Of a stretch of 64,000 bases of DNA, positions 1 through 11,744 are shown one piece after another; positions within the stretch are counted from its first letter, which is position 1, and each line of letters starts with the position of its first letter. The notes under the pieces were generated by a model. The model was not told the DNA's origin, ran no database searches, and saw only the letters and a program-made list of their open reading frames with translations. Source of the stretch: Pteria penguin (Eukaryota > Mollusca > Bivalvia > Pterioida > Pteriidae); assembly GCA_035048485.1 (NCBI GenBank), contig CM068585.1, positions 2,163,001 to 2,227,000 on the forward strand, in the 5' to 3' direction. A program made the position numbers and the translations under genes.

Positions 1-2373
1 TACGCTCTATTTTTAAAACTTACCCAAAAGTATGGGGGAACAATAATCCCTGCCTTAATCATTGATTACAATATTCTAGTTAACAAAAAGTGAAGTTTGC
101 GCTCTAGCATTACTTTTCGAATAATTTCCACATATCTTTGGCATGTTGACATTCGATCCTTTCCCTTTGATCTTAAAATTATTTTCTACCAAAGTTCATG
201 TTCAATCCCACTATTTATTTATAAGTTAATATGTTTGTTGTTGAAATTAATATCAAGTTCTCCGATATACTGTTATAGACACAGATTTCTCTCTCATACA
301 CACGGAGTGACCCTAACATTCTACCCGATCCCTTTCTATTTTAGAAATTTTTGTCAAATATATGGAGCCAATTATTAGCTCTCTATACAAGACGTAGCCG
401 TAAAAATAGTTTCAGTATGTCTCCATACACTGATTGTTGACTGTCAAACAGGAACGTGACCTTATTAGTGTCAAGTAGATGTCATTATTCATATACACAT
501 CAAAACTCATGCCTTCTATTTAATACATTTTTTTGTTTACAAGTATTTCATCAGTACGACAGTAGAATGATAGGCCATGCCCTTGTGAACTGTGCTAATT
601 TACAATAGGAACTTGACAAGATTGTAAACAAAAAGATGCCTCCTTAAAAAGAATCTATTAATATTCAAGTGTGCATAAAGGGGTTCGCCAAGGTCACCGG
701 TTAGGGGCACAGCTATTCAAATAATATGCGCAGAGATAAAAGGAATCCATCTAAACGCTGATTCACGTGTGTGTATCTGTCAAATAAAGACTCATTCAAA
801 GAATTCTAAAGATTACCGAATGTCGTGATCTTCTTTGTATGAAGAATGATCCCAAGGTTTATAAATCATGCTGGAGGTGTTGTCAGGTTGAATGGAGAAA
901 AAAAACACATAGGGAGACCTTAGTTGATTGAAGTGTTACAAACAAGCCGGAGATAAAATTATGAGGGATTATTTAACGCACATGATAAATTTCTTAGTTA
1001 CAAGCTCGTACACTTTAAAACAAGATCTAAATCATGAATGATAGATAGGAGATACGCATCAGTATGGGCAAAATGAATGCCGAGTGCGTGATGTTTTACA
1101 ACAGTCAATTATAATAAATGGTTGGGATTGCGTTGTATCTCCACTGAAGTCGTTATTCTTCCTTCAGAAAAAAAAAAATCTCAACACAAACAAGCATTGA
1201 ATTATTTACACTTTTAGAAAAACTATTTTCAAATGATCTTCAGTCAGAAAAAGATCTTCATCTAATGCCATTAAATAATAAAATAATCATTATTATTATT
1301 ACAATAATATACACGATTAATAAACATCGAATGTATAACGGACAAAACTATCCGGAATATATCGCTTCTTATGTATATTACATAATATCTATATATAAAT
1401 TTAGATCAATAGATAAACAAACCTTGTCGTATATGTAAACATTATAACTGCTGATTTTGTTTATATTACAAGATACCGCAATGAAATTTCCCACTGAATT
1501 ATCATATAATAGAGACAAATTGGCCCAAACACGGCTTAAAATTTTTACTCCCAGCGTGGTGTCAGCGAAGTCGTAAAAATCCCTCCAGATTTAACATGAA
1601 TGGACTGAAGAGGCGATGCGATTTAAGGGGTGGTGCTAAATAAAGGGAAAGAACTTGGTCTATTTTTGTGATCCACGTCCAACCTTGTTGTCGCACGATT
1701 ATAGCTCTTAACGGATTATGTGGTAATCGGATAGCACATTGTAAGCTTGAGTTGATCGCAATATTTTCACTTTTCTAAAGCATTACAAATCTCGGATACT
1801 ATGTATGCATACGTTATAGCGTGAAGATGCTAAAATATACCTTCACTGCAACTAACAACTACGAATATTTATGTGATTACATTTGTCAAAGGTCAAATGA
1901 ATAAGCAATATCGCTGACACTCCGTCGGTATGGTGTATATGTTTCGCCCAAACTGTGGAACGAATATGTTCTGACCTCAACGATCTCAAATTCAATAAAA
2001 TATTAAAACAAATACCTATACGGTTTTCTGCACATGTATAAGTTCATTAGAAGGCCCTTTGTTTACATGTTCATACCTTCGTCATGTAATAAAAATTTTG
2101 AATTTACTTGAGGGTGGGGGAGGGGGGGGGGAGGTTAAATACAAACTTTACAACATGACCAAGTAAATTTAAATTTTACAACAGGGCATCTTACATCTTC
2201 GTGTTTTCTTTAATAAAATGTCCTATTAAAATGTTACTGGCAGAAGTAACGGGAGATCTCCATACAAGAAACACTCTGACCAGAGGTGGTTACATTCTAG
2301 TCACATGGAACACGCACAAGTAACAGTGTCATGCATACATGCCATGATTATAAATGTCCTAATTAAGTGCAAG
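1..2373. other. Intergenic AT-rich sequence, no gene seen
   Basis: I see no convincing coding exon, RNA gene or dispersed element in this stretch. Open frames are short and of chance type. There is a small G-run near 2115-2132. If gene A continues to the left, this is probably part of its second intron, because the exon 2 donor lies at 2517-2522 and no acceptor with a following open frame was evident here. Confidence 0.5.
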
Positions 2374-2382
2374 TATATATAT

Positions 2383-2461
<79 letters not shown>
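2374..2461. repeat. (TA)n microsatellite
   Basis: This is an almost uninterrupted TA dinucleotide run of about 88 bp with one phase slip near 2393. It lies about 60 bp downstream (gene A sense) of the exon 2 splice donor, so it sits at the start of an intron. It is likely length-polymorphic. Confidence 0.97.
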
Positions 2462-2463
<2 letters not shown>

Positions 2464-2522
2464 GGGAACTTCTCCTCCTTGTCGTGTATTTCATAAAGTC
2501 AAGCAAAATGATTGTTACTCAC

Positions 2523-3434
2523 CTGGGAGCTCCACATGCATGGTATTGCTTTGGTTTTGCTTTTACGTATTCGTGGCAGTATTCTGTGGGTAGGAGCCGG
2601 GGATTTGCTTCTGTTCATAGCTAAGGAAAGAAAAGACGAAGATGAAAATGGGTAGCTAAGAAAGCCAAAATCATCACCATCAACATCGTCATCCTCATCA
2701 CTAGAACAAAGAGAGTCTTGATTCTTATTTTCACTTTGAAATTCATTAAACATTTCCAAATCCCCCACTGATTTACTGCGTCCCCTCTTCGGAATAAACT
2801 CCTCTTGTTTTGGTGAAAACAGTCTAGGATTTCCATCTTTTCTAGGAGATAAACTTAGCACTGAGCCGATATTTTCAGCAATACGTTTTAAACTCTTCCT
2901 TTTCAGTGATTTAGAGTTATTGTCAATATTTCTATCTACGAACACTTGTGTGTGAGCACTATGCGAGGGCTTCAACTTTTCCGATCGAGTACTATTATTC
3001 AACTGATTTCTTTTGAAATCAAGCAAAGATAAATGTCTTGAGGTAGGTGTAAAACTTTTAGGTAAAATATAATTATTATCTAACGTCACATAAATGGGTT
3101 CCTTGTCGTAATAACTAGTCGAGTTACATTCACTTTCATCACCCATGTCTCCGATGGTAAATGTAGGGGGTGATTCCGAGTACATCTGCGGAGATTCTCG
3201 AGAAGGCACGGGTCCCGGGATATATCCATTTTTATAACCGTTTTTTGAAGGTGTCACATGAAAAACGAATCCATTCCAGGACCTGTTCATGTCCGATGGG
3301 TCGGGTTCGTTTGAGTACACCATTGTACTGATATATCCATTCTGCTGCCCCTCTAGTGACTTCATTTTGTCAGCAGATTTCGACCTGTGTCCATGCACTG
3401 TCATGTTTAGAACTTGTAAACGATTTCCTTCATG
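2523..3434 (-). CDS. Gene A exon 2 (304 codons)
   Basis: The exon begins after the CAG at 3437-3435 and ends at CAG|GTGAGT (donor 2522-2517). The frame is open for 304 codons. The TAG at 3440-3438 sits just outside the acceptor, so in an unspliced reading the first usable ATG is at 3404. A mini-ORF of eight codons overlaps this start out of frame (ATG at 3433-3431). The upstream pyrimidine tract is only moderate. Confidence 0.6.
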
Positions 3435-4164
3435 CTGCTAGTATGGGTACATAAACACGTGTATATTTATGTATCAACAAAATTTCCAGCTCATCCTTCA
3501 TTTAATCATCTTTTTAACAAAAATGCAAACTTCACATGTAAATAACTACAACTGTATTTGTCAATAAATTATATTAATGGCTTCAATGCAACCGTTGATA
3601 AATCCAAATAAGTTTGTACACAAATTGTCCAATGTAAATAAATCCAGTGCGACCAACTTTAGGTCGACCTATATAATAGAGCGCAGCGATACTGTTCGCG
3701 TATATGGACCGGCAAGTGGTTTAGTTTTCGAGAGGGGCGGAGCTACGGCGTAAAACGCCAGAACGATCCTGTCATATTATTTCACTCGACCGTGACGACA
3801 TTTTTATCCGCCTTAAAGAGTGTTGATTTTGAACACAGAGTTAAGGGGTTTCCCGAAGGCCAGTGTTTGGCCAGTGTTGGAGAGATTTATATCAACATTT
3901 CACAAACATTGTCACTAAATACCCATTACACGTGAAAATGGCGAATACTTTCCACTTGTTAGTATTTTGTACAGAGTATATGGAAGTCTTTAAAGTATAA
4001 TACTGCTTGAAACTTGATGTGTATAGCTGCTCTCTGTATGATGGAATATTTATCGAACATGGATATAATAAACTACTCACTCCTCGTACATTATCTTCAA
4101 ACTCCTCCTTGTGAAAAAAGACGGGTGGGGTGCTAGAGGGAGGGATTTGTTTAATATTCGACAT
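2523..4164 (-). CDS. Gene A, 5' part: unrecognised Ser/Lys-rich protein, two exons, continues beyond left edge
   Basis: Two minus-strand exons join in phase 0 into 332 residues. Exon 1 (4164-4081) starts with ATG and ends at a GTGAGT donor. Exon 2 (3434-2523) follows a CAG acceptor and ends at CAG|GTGAGT, so the gene runs on past the window. Visible in the protein: NGY repeats near residues 60-100, a basic KSLKRKSLKR stretch, an RGRSKSVGDL segment that looks like a kinase or 14-3-3 type site, an acidic SSDEDDDVDGDD run, then a Ser/Phe-rich stretch. No folded domain, signal peptide or membrane segment is evident, and it looks largely disordered. I do not recognise the family. An alternative is that translation starts at the ATG at 3404 and exon 1 belongs to another transcript. 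The long open frame plus two clean donors make a real gene likely. Confidence 0.6.
4081..4164 (-). CDS. Gene A exon 1 (28 codons)
   Basis: ATG is at 4164-4162, followed by 28 open codons beginning MSNIKQIPPSSTPP, then GGA|GTGAGT with the donor at 4080-4075. It ends in phase 0, which matches the frame entered at the exon 2 acceptor. The open frame runs on into the intron, so the donor match and the frame match are the only evidence. Confidence 0.45.
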
Positions 4165-5686
4165 TGTATTCTGTATGTATACGCGTATGCAAGTTTAATT
4201 AAAATGTACTGGCTTATTTATTTATGTATTTAGTTATTTATTCATTGTATATTTTCTATTTCTATGATTGTTTATCAAAAATAATTCCTATTCACTTTTC
4301 ATTCATTGGGTTAATAAGCTTTGTTCGTATAAGGGATTGAATGTGTTAGATATTTGCTGACCAGCAGAGTTAATTATCTCCCTTATTCATACAGCATGTA
4401 TACCCTGCTTATCTCACTAGCTGTTTGACTTCTAACAACGCTCCACTCTTTTCAAAAACAACAAAATAAAAACATTACAAACAACCGTCAAGCTGACAAG
4501 ATAATAACTTGTTTTCATTTCGCTCCATCGATAGCAACTTTACCCTTGATTATTGGCGGAACCTTCAATGAGAGAGCGTGAATAACACTGAATTCCAGAC
4601 CGACTTTATTCGCATACCTCTCGCACCTCAGATAATGATTTTTTTTTACTGATTCTACAATCTTTTTGATCAACCAGCAAGTCAATGTCATCCGGGATAT
4701 CTCGATAATTATCTTGGTCCAATTTCGATTTTACACACTTGATTTAGAGTAGGAACTGTTGACGCGAGTTCAACGAAATATCCATGTGACTGGGGCGCTG
4801 CGCAGTAATCCATCACCAAATTAACAAAATTGTTCTCACAGTCTAAAATTTGATGTAAAAGATAAGTTTAGCATAGTTTATTGTATTTTTATATGTAAGA
4901 AAACAAAAACAAAACCCCCAAAACATGTAACTTTATCACTGCAGTAAAGACGGCAATGACACGCTAGTGATTGAGATATGGGTTTATGTTGTTGACAAAC
5001 AACAATCAGTGATGAATCCGAGATTGAGTCCAGCCGACAGAGTATTACTAGCACATTGTAAACAAAATCCCATGCTTCCTAATTAACACCCGACTTGACT
5101 CATGTACAACATGTTTATTATCTTAGCTCATTGTTTCAATCTTCCCAGACAAATGACTTATTTTCTTTTGCACCTATTGACAAGATCTTCGACAAACAAA
5201 TTGCTGGTTTTATTTGCACTAGTTCACCTGAAATCTGCCCTGAAGATATCAATTATCGATCTCTTGACCAGTGATTGATAGTCCAGGTAATTTTGCGTGT
5301 TAGTCATATTACAGCGACATTTCGCCGCCTGTTTCGATACATTACAGTGAAAATCCGAACCGGACCCAACTTCCGATGAATAACGGACCATAACAAGGAA
5401 TGTGGTGGTACAGGAAATAGAAGATATTGAATTCAGCTCGGTTTATATCGGTATACAATATCTTTGCACAAATGTTATAAGTGATGTATATCTTAATATG
5501 AAAAGGCAAATTATATCATGTATACTCTGAAACACTACTTTAAAACCATACATAGAATTAATGTATCAATATCATTTGTCAATCAGTGGTTTACAGAAAA
5601 ATAACTATAAGAACGATCACGTGACGTTTAGGTAAAGGTGCTTTCATTAAAGCTACGAGCTGTCATTTGTCAACTAAATATAGACA
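4165..5686. other. Intergenic stretch between gene A and the 5687 ORF
   Basis: No gene or dispersed repeat was recognised. It would contain the promoter of gene A on the minus strand. No clear TATA box was found immediately upstream of 4164. Confidence 0.4.
5618..5632 (+). promoter_or_regulatory. E-box/CRE-like site upstream of the 5687 ORF
   Basis: The sequence TCACGTGACGTTTA joins a CACGTG E-box to a GTGACGT half CRE. It lies about 60 bp upstream of the ATG at 5687. The match to known factor sites is clear, but any function here is inferred. Confidence 0.3.
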
Positions 5687-5800
5687 ATGGCGACACACAG
5701 TGAACAGTCTCTGACTCATACAGATTTACTGGAGGCAAGAAGAGACCTTCTAAGTGGAGTATCTTACCTAGACAAAGAGCTTTTATATAGTTTAGTTTAA
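5687..5800 (+). CDS. Possible small ORF or first coding exon (37 codons)
   Basis: ATGGCGACACACAGTG begins an open frame of 37 codons starting MATHSEQSLTHTDLLEARRD and ending SLV then TAA. The ATG has a fair Kozak context (gacaATGG) and an E-box/CRE-like site lies just upstream. The composition looks more protein-like than other short frames nearby. It could instead be a first exon using a weak GTATCT donor at 5759. The 28-bp array begins immediately downstream, which argues against a long exon. The family is unknown. Confidence 0.25.
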   Translation: MATHSEQSLTHTDLLEARRDLLSGVSYLDKELLYSLV

Positions 5801-5827
5801 AGGAAAGCGCATAAAAAGACATGGGAA

Positions 5828-6137
5828 CTCGAACTCACGACCATTTGCCCCAGCCCTCGAACTCAAGACCCTTTAGTCCGGCCCTTGAACTCACAATTCT
5901 TTGACTTTGCCTTCGAACTCACGACCCTTTGACCCGGCAATCGAACTCACGACTCTTTGGCCCAGCCCTCGAACTCAAGACCCTTTAGCCCGACCCTAGA
6001 ACTCACAACCCTTTGACTAGGCCCTCGAACTCACGACCCTTTGGCCCGGCCCTTGAACTCAAGACACTTTAGCCCGACCCTTGAACTCACAACCCTTTGA
6101 CTAGGCCCTCGAACTCACGACCCTTTGGCCTGGCCGC
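5828..6137. repeat. 28-bp minisatellite, about 11 copies
   Basis: The unit is close to CTCGAACTCAAGACCCTTTA plus GCCCGGCC. Spacing between CTCGAACTC-type starts is 28 bp (for example 5856, 5884, 5912). Copies alternate between CACGACCCTTTGGCC and CAAGACCCTTTAGCC forms, hinting at a multi-unit higher-order pattern. Confidence 0.9.
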
Positions 6138-6740
6138 AGTTTCATCATTCAAGTATAAAATCTCATGAATATCTAGGAAACAATTGCTGACCATAGGAGT
6201 TTCTGTATGACATTCTTACAGGGAAATTATATGTCTATATGTATATCTAGCTATGTACCAAGTTGTTTGTCTCCCCTTTTAACTACATCACTACATGTGT
6301 AGAGAAAAGACTTCAAATTCCATGTTGCTTGTAGTGACGAGATATTAATTACAAAGAATTTTGTAAAAGAAATGTATTTACTTTTGCTCACATGAAACAT
6401 GTGCTTTGTGGTTAGTACATATTGCCACACTTATCATCTTGCCTTCATATGATGGCGACGCCTTGCAGGTGCTATATGGAAAACGTACATATAATATGCA
6501 TTGCACTTGTAACCTCGGATAGCTCGAGCAATGTTTTGGTGGCTGTCATAACTGATTACAGATGCTGGGATTTCCGAGTACGTCTATTGGCCACTGATTG
6601 CTTCATCACTACGTTACCTGTCACATACATATTACTCCGCATTCCAAGCAATATTAGAAACGATGGCTGCATGGCTGATGACGTCAAAATGTATTACGAA
6701 CTTGACCCTTTACATCTTTGTTTCTCTGTATTATTAACCG
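6138..6740. other. Unique spacer, nothing recognised
   Basis: About 600 bp of ordinary sequence separate the 28-bp and 47-bp arrays. A plus-strand open frame at 6422-6817 runs into the array and shows no recognisable protein feature. Confidence 0.4.
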
Positions 6741-6741
6741 T

Positions 6742-8455
6742 TGTTTACACCGTGGTTTATCCGGTCATAGCTGTGCGGGGTTGTCACATCTTTACACCGT
6801 GGTTTATCCGGTCATAGCTGTGCGGGGTTGTCACATCTTTACACCGTGGTTTATCCGGTCATAGCTGTGCGGGGTTGTCACATCTTTACACCGTGGTCTA
6901 TCTGGTGGTAACTGCGCGGGTTTGTTACATGTTTACACAGTGGTTTATCTGGTGGTAATTGCGCGGGTTTGTCACATCTTTACACCCTGGTTTATCTGGT
7001 GGTAAATGCGCAGGTTTGCTATATCTTTACGCCGTAGTTTATCTGGTAGTAACTTCGCGGGTTTGTTACGTCTATACACCGAGGTTTATCTGGTAGTAAC
7101 TGAGTGGGTTTGTTACGTCTTTACACCGTGGTTTATCTGGTGGTAACTGCGTGGGATTGTTACATGTTACACCCTGGTTTATCAGGTGGTGACTGCGCGG
7201 ATTTGTTACATGTTTACACCGTGGTTTATCTGGTAGTAACTGCGCGGGTTTGTCACATCTTTACACCCTGGTTTATCTGGTGGTAAATGCGCAGGGTTGC
7301 TACATCTTTACACCCTGATTTATCTGGTGTTAAATGCGCAGGTTTGCTACATCTTTAAGCCGTGGTTTATCTGGTAGTAACTTCTTGGGTTTGTTACGTC
7401 TATACACCGAGGTTTATCTGGTAGTAACTCAGTGGGTTTTGTTACATGTTTACACCGTGGTGTATGTGGTGGTGACTGAGCAGGTTTGTTACATTTTACA
7501 CCGTGGTTTATCTGGTGGTAACTATACGCGTTTATTACATATTTATACCGCGGTTTATCTGGCGGTGACTGCGCGGATTTGTTACATGTTTACACCGTGG
7601 TTATGTGGTGGTGACTGCGCAGGTTTGTTACATGTTTACATCGTGGTTTATCTGGTGGTAACTATACGGGTTTGTTACATATTTATACCGAGGTTTATCT
7701 TTTGGTGATTGCGCGGGTTTGTTACATGTTTACACCGTGGTTTATCTGGTGGTAACCACACAGGTTTGTTACATGTTTACACTGTGGGTTATTTTATGGT
7801 GACTGCGCGGATTTGTTACATGTTTACACCGTGGTGTATCTGGTGGTATCTGCGCGGGTTTGTTACATTTTTACACCGTGGTTTATCTGGCAGTAACTGC
7901 ACGGTTTTGTTACATATTTACATCGCGGTTTATCTGGTGGTAACTGCACGGGTTTGTTACATCTTTACACCGTGGTTTATCTGGTGGTACTTGCGCAGGC
8001 TTGTTACATGTTTACACAGTGGTTTATCTGGTGGTAACTACACGGGTTTGTCACATGTTTACACCGTGGTTTATCTGGTGGTAGCTGCACGGGTTTGTTA
8101 CATGTTTATCCGGGTTCCGCGCATTAAACTGAGAATATACTTAAGTAATAATTTCATATTCTTCTGTCAAGGAATTAATAACTGGGATTTGGATTTTATT
8201 TAGTTTTATTATATTGATAAACAGAATTCAACAATTGTGCATGAGAATTTATTTGAACGTTTGATAATGGAATAGATTAACATGAAATATTTGACTTAAG
8301 TATATTCTCAGTTTATGGCGCCGGGCCCTTTTGGTAACTGCGCGGGTTTGTTACATGTTTACACCCTGGTTTATCCGGTAGCAAATGCGCGGGTTTGTTA
8401 CATGTTTACACCCTGGTTTATCTGGTAGCAACTGCACGGGTTTGTTACATGTGCC
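6742..8455. repeat. 47-bp minisatellite, about 31 copies, interrupted by a MITE
   Basis: The unit is TTTACACCGTGGTTTATCTG followed by GTGGTAACTGCGCGGGTTTG and TTACATG. The first copies (6742-6890) form a homogeneous CCGGTCATAGCTG subtype and the rest are GGTGGTAACTG types. The array runs to 8109, is broken by a 217-bp inverted-repeat element (8112-8328), and resumes at 8331-8455. Open frames over it are a consequence of the repeat. Confidence 0.95.
8112..8328. mobile_element. 217-bp MITE-like foldback element inside the 47-bp array
   Basis: Both ends carry an inverted repeat of about 36 bp. The inner 24 bp, TAAACTGAGAATATACTTAA and flanking bases, are near identical on the two ends, and the outer part is GGGTTCCGCGCAT on the left against GGGCCCGGCGCCA on the right. 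There is no coding capacity, and the array continues on both sides. I could not identify a clean target-site duplication, so the superfamily is unassigned. Confidence 0.75.
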
Positions 8456-9048
8456 AGAAATGGAGCGGACTATTGCTGCGAATCTCGGACCTGTACCAAA
8501 GGGATTATTGAGCTTCAATGAGACAAAAGACACATGTAATAGACCAGAATTCTCGGCTACACAGCAGTATTTCCGTACATATTTAGCGCCTTTATGAAGA
8601 CTCAATGCTGATTACATTACTACTGAATGGTTTCTTCACCAACTGTGTGGCATATTCATGTACACTTTGAGAAACGTTGAAAACGAAATACGGCTCACAC
8701 TGTACATGTAGAGATTCGATCGTAGACTGAAATTTTCTATGAAATTTTGTTTGGACGCAAATTAATTGGCAAATATTGAAAATTTCATGTTCGCAAATAT
8801 TGTAAACTTACTTAACTCCAGTACTTGCTTTTTCATTTTTTTTTTAAATTTTTAAATTCAGAAAAACCGAAATTTTAAAAAGAAAAACTAACGAGGTTCC
8901 ATATCCATTGGAATCAATGTACAGTATCTACATACATATATTTCAAAGGAGAAATATAGTATTATAGCTGCAAACAACGGAACAATGTTTCAGTCATTCA
9001 AGTTCTCTCAGAAAAATGGGTAATCAGAACTGTAATTGTGAATAAAAA
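8456..9048. other. Spacer without recognised genes
   Basis: AT-rich sequence lies between two repeat regions. An open frame at 8385-8597 starts inside the array and ends here, and nothing in it is recognisable. Confidence 0.4.
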
Positions 9049-10677
9049 CAAGAGGCCCAAGTGGGCTTATATCGCTCACCTGTGCACAAAGTGCATATTT
9101 AGAAGCAAGCAAGAAATTCTGTGCAGGGGTTCTGGAGAGGAAGATGAAAATGTGTCAATCAAACAGAGCCAATGGCGGCCATCTTGGATTACGGATCGGC
9201 ATGAAAAACCTATACTTGGTAGAGGACCTTGAGTACTTACTTTCTATGCAGTTTGGTGAAATTTTGTGCAGTGATTCTGGAGAAGAAGTTGAAAATGTGT
9301 CAAACAATCAGAGTCAATGGCGGCCATCTTGGATCACGGATCGGCATAAAAAACACCAAACTTGGTTGAAGACCTTGAGTACTTACTTTCTATGCAGTTT
9401 GATGAATTTCTGTGCAGTGGTTCTGGACAAGAAGTCGAAAATGTGTCAACCAATCAGAGTCAATGGCGGCCACCTTGGATCACGGATCGGCATAAAAAAC
9501 AAAAATGTGGTAGAGGATGTTGAGTACTTACTTTCCATGAAGTTTGATGAAATTCTATGCAGCTGTTCTGGAGAAGAAGTCGAAAATGTGTCAACCAATC
9601 AGAGTCAATGGCGGTTATCTTGGATCACGGATCGGCATAAAAAACACAAACTTGGTAGAGGACCTTGAGTACTTACTTCCTATGAGGTTTGATGAAATTC
9701 TGTGCTGCCGATCTGGAGAAGAAGTTGAAAATGTGTCAACCAATCAGAGCCAATGGCGGCCATCTTGGATCACGGACTGGCATAAAAACACAAACTTGGT
9801 AGAGGACCTTGAGTACTTACTTCCTATGAAGTTTGGTGAAATTCTGTGCAGCGGTTCTGGAGAAGAAATCAAAAATGTGTCAGCCAATCAGAGCCAATGG
9901 CGGCCATCTTGTATACCGGATCGGCATAAAAAACACAAACTTGGTAGAGGACCTTGAGTACCAACTTCCTATGAAGTTTGGTGAAATTCTGTGCAGCGGT
10001 TCTGGAGGAGAAGTCGAAAATGTGTCAACCAATCAGAGCCAATGGCGGCCATCTTCGATCACGGATCGGCATAAAAAACACAAACTTGGTAGAGGACCTT
10101 GAGTACTTACTTCCTATGAAGTTTGGTGAAATTCTGTGCAGCGGTTCTGGAGAAGAAGTCGAAAATGTGTAAACCAATCAGAGCCAATGGCGGCCATCTT
10201 GGATTACGGATCGGCAAAAAAAACCACAAACTTGGTAGAGGACCTTGAGTACTTACTTCCTATGAAGTTTGGTGAAATTCTGTGCAGCAGTTCTGGAGGA
10301 GAAGTCGAAAATGTGTCAACCAATCAGAGCCAATGGCGGCCATCTTGGATCAAGGATCGGCATAAAAAATACAAACTTGGTAGAGGACCTTGAGTACTTA
10401 CTTCCTATGAAGTTTGGTGAAATTCTGTGCAGCAGTTCTGGAGGAGAAGTCGAAAATGTGTCAACCAATCAGAACCAATGGCGGCCATCTTGGATCACGG
10501 ATCGGCATAAAAAACACAAACTTTGTAGAGGACCTTGAGTACTTACTTCCTATGGAGTTTGGTGAAATTCTGTGCAGCGGTTCTGGAGAAGAAGTCGAAA
10601 ATGTAGAAAAGTTAACGACGGACGACGGACGCTGCACTATGACAATAGCTCACTTGAGCTACGCTCAGGTGAGCTAA
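9049..10677 (+). mobile_element. Dispersed non-autonomous element with 145-bp tandem core and hairpin end
   Basis: The left boundary is AAGAGGCCCAAGTGGGCTTA followed by CGCTCACCTG. The right boundary is a near-perfect hairpin, AGCTCACTTGAGC-tac-GCTCAGGTGAGCT (10649-10677), followed by AAATAAATG. CGCTCACCTG on the left and CAGGTGAGC on the right are inverted. In between lie about 11 copies of a 145-bp unit, then a unique tail containing GTTAACGACGGACGACGGAC. From general knowledge, this end-plus-core arrangement resembles abundant bivalve repeats. The 3' hairpin followed by CTAA is Helitron-like, but assignment is not secure. Confidence 0.65.
9109..10602. repeat. 145-bp tandem repeat, about 10-11 copies
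   Basis: Starts of TGAAATTCTGTGCAG recur every 145-146 bp (9837, 9982, 10127, 10273 and so on). Each unit carries GGCGGCCATCTTGGATCACG and CTTGGTAGAGGACCTTGAGT. Left-most copies are the most divergent. Overlapping ~85-codon frames repeat because the unit is not a multiple of three. They are not genes. Confidence 0.95.
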
Positions 10678-11744
10678 ATAAATGAAAGAAATAAAAAAAA
10701 AAAAGAAGAAGAAAAGATAAAATATAGTACAATTTTCTTTCAGCTCTATTTTTCGTTTGGTTTGTTGGATTTCACAGCACACTACGCCATAACATGGACT
10801 CTGATGAGATGCAAGTTATTTATGGATGGGAATTTACTGCTGATAGAACTGAAAACGTTGGGTAATTTTCTGCTGAATAATTACATACATGTTTATCATT
10901 GATGGTTTAAAATTCGTGCAATCCTTCAACGAGAATGTAGGAAGGTATTGAAGAGAGTGATTTGTTACAAAGAAGTCAGACGTCTTCGGAGGTTTCCATG
11001 CAGGTGGTCTGAACGTTTTAATGCAGTGACACCGACTGTATCATAAGTACCCTTATTCAGGCACACGAGAATCAAGCGTCTCCTTGACATTATATTGTAG
11101 TACTTGTAAAAGATCATCAGTAAAATATGCTGAGGTAATACTAAGTGTGATAATGAGAACATTGTAACGTAACCACTGTCTGTACTCGTCTCGAACACAA
11201 CGGCATGGTAGATGTGTATGGTGTCTCGTCACCCCAGAATGGTACTCGACAATCTACCCTCTTGAGTTTTATTTCTCATACTAACGTTATCTAGATGTGT
11301 TTTTCATACCTGACTAGAGAGCAGAAGTTGCCACTGTATAAATAAAAATCAATTAAGGTATCACAAACTTGTCATATCTATAGGACCGATCATTAGTTGG
11401 ACTTATACAGAGGTTAACAGCTAATGATTCACATGGTATCCAACTCCAACAGAGTGAAAACAATGCTGAATAATGCAAACTGTTTCTGTGAAGGTTACAA
11501 GTTGTATGTTGTATGTTGTATGTTGGGGCTTTTTAAAACAATGAGAGGAAACCACATATTCTTCGGTAATCTTTGTCTATTGAAAGCGACCAGCATATAT
11601 AACACATTGAAAGCAGTAATAAGGATAAACTATCGTCAAAGCTTAATAGATTTATCTGTTGCATGGGAAAGATGGCAGTACCTTAAAAGCGAAAGAACTT
11701 CTTTATCTGACGTAAAACAATAAACAAACTGACACCAGCTCTAA
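10678..11744. other. Unique spacer, no confident gene
   Basis: About 1.1 kb lies between repeat blocks. There is a TTTTCTTTCAG acceptor-like string at 10733-10743 followed by about 50 open codons, but no matching donor or recognisable protein. Frames at 10965-11198 and 11424-11723 also lack support. Confidence 0.35.

Noticed and set aside
6742..8203. Frames with repeated YTVVYLVVT-type segments resembling membrane helices
   Set aside because: They come from the 47-bp array, which changes frame at each unit. The hydrophobic look is a by-product.
9038..10677. Chain of short plus-strand frames with a GEILCSGSGEEVENV motif
   Set aside because: The frames come from a 145-bp tandem repeat, shift between units and end at the same stop in each copy. 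No gene.
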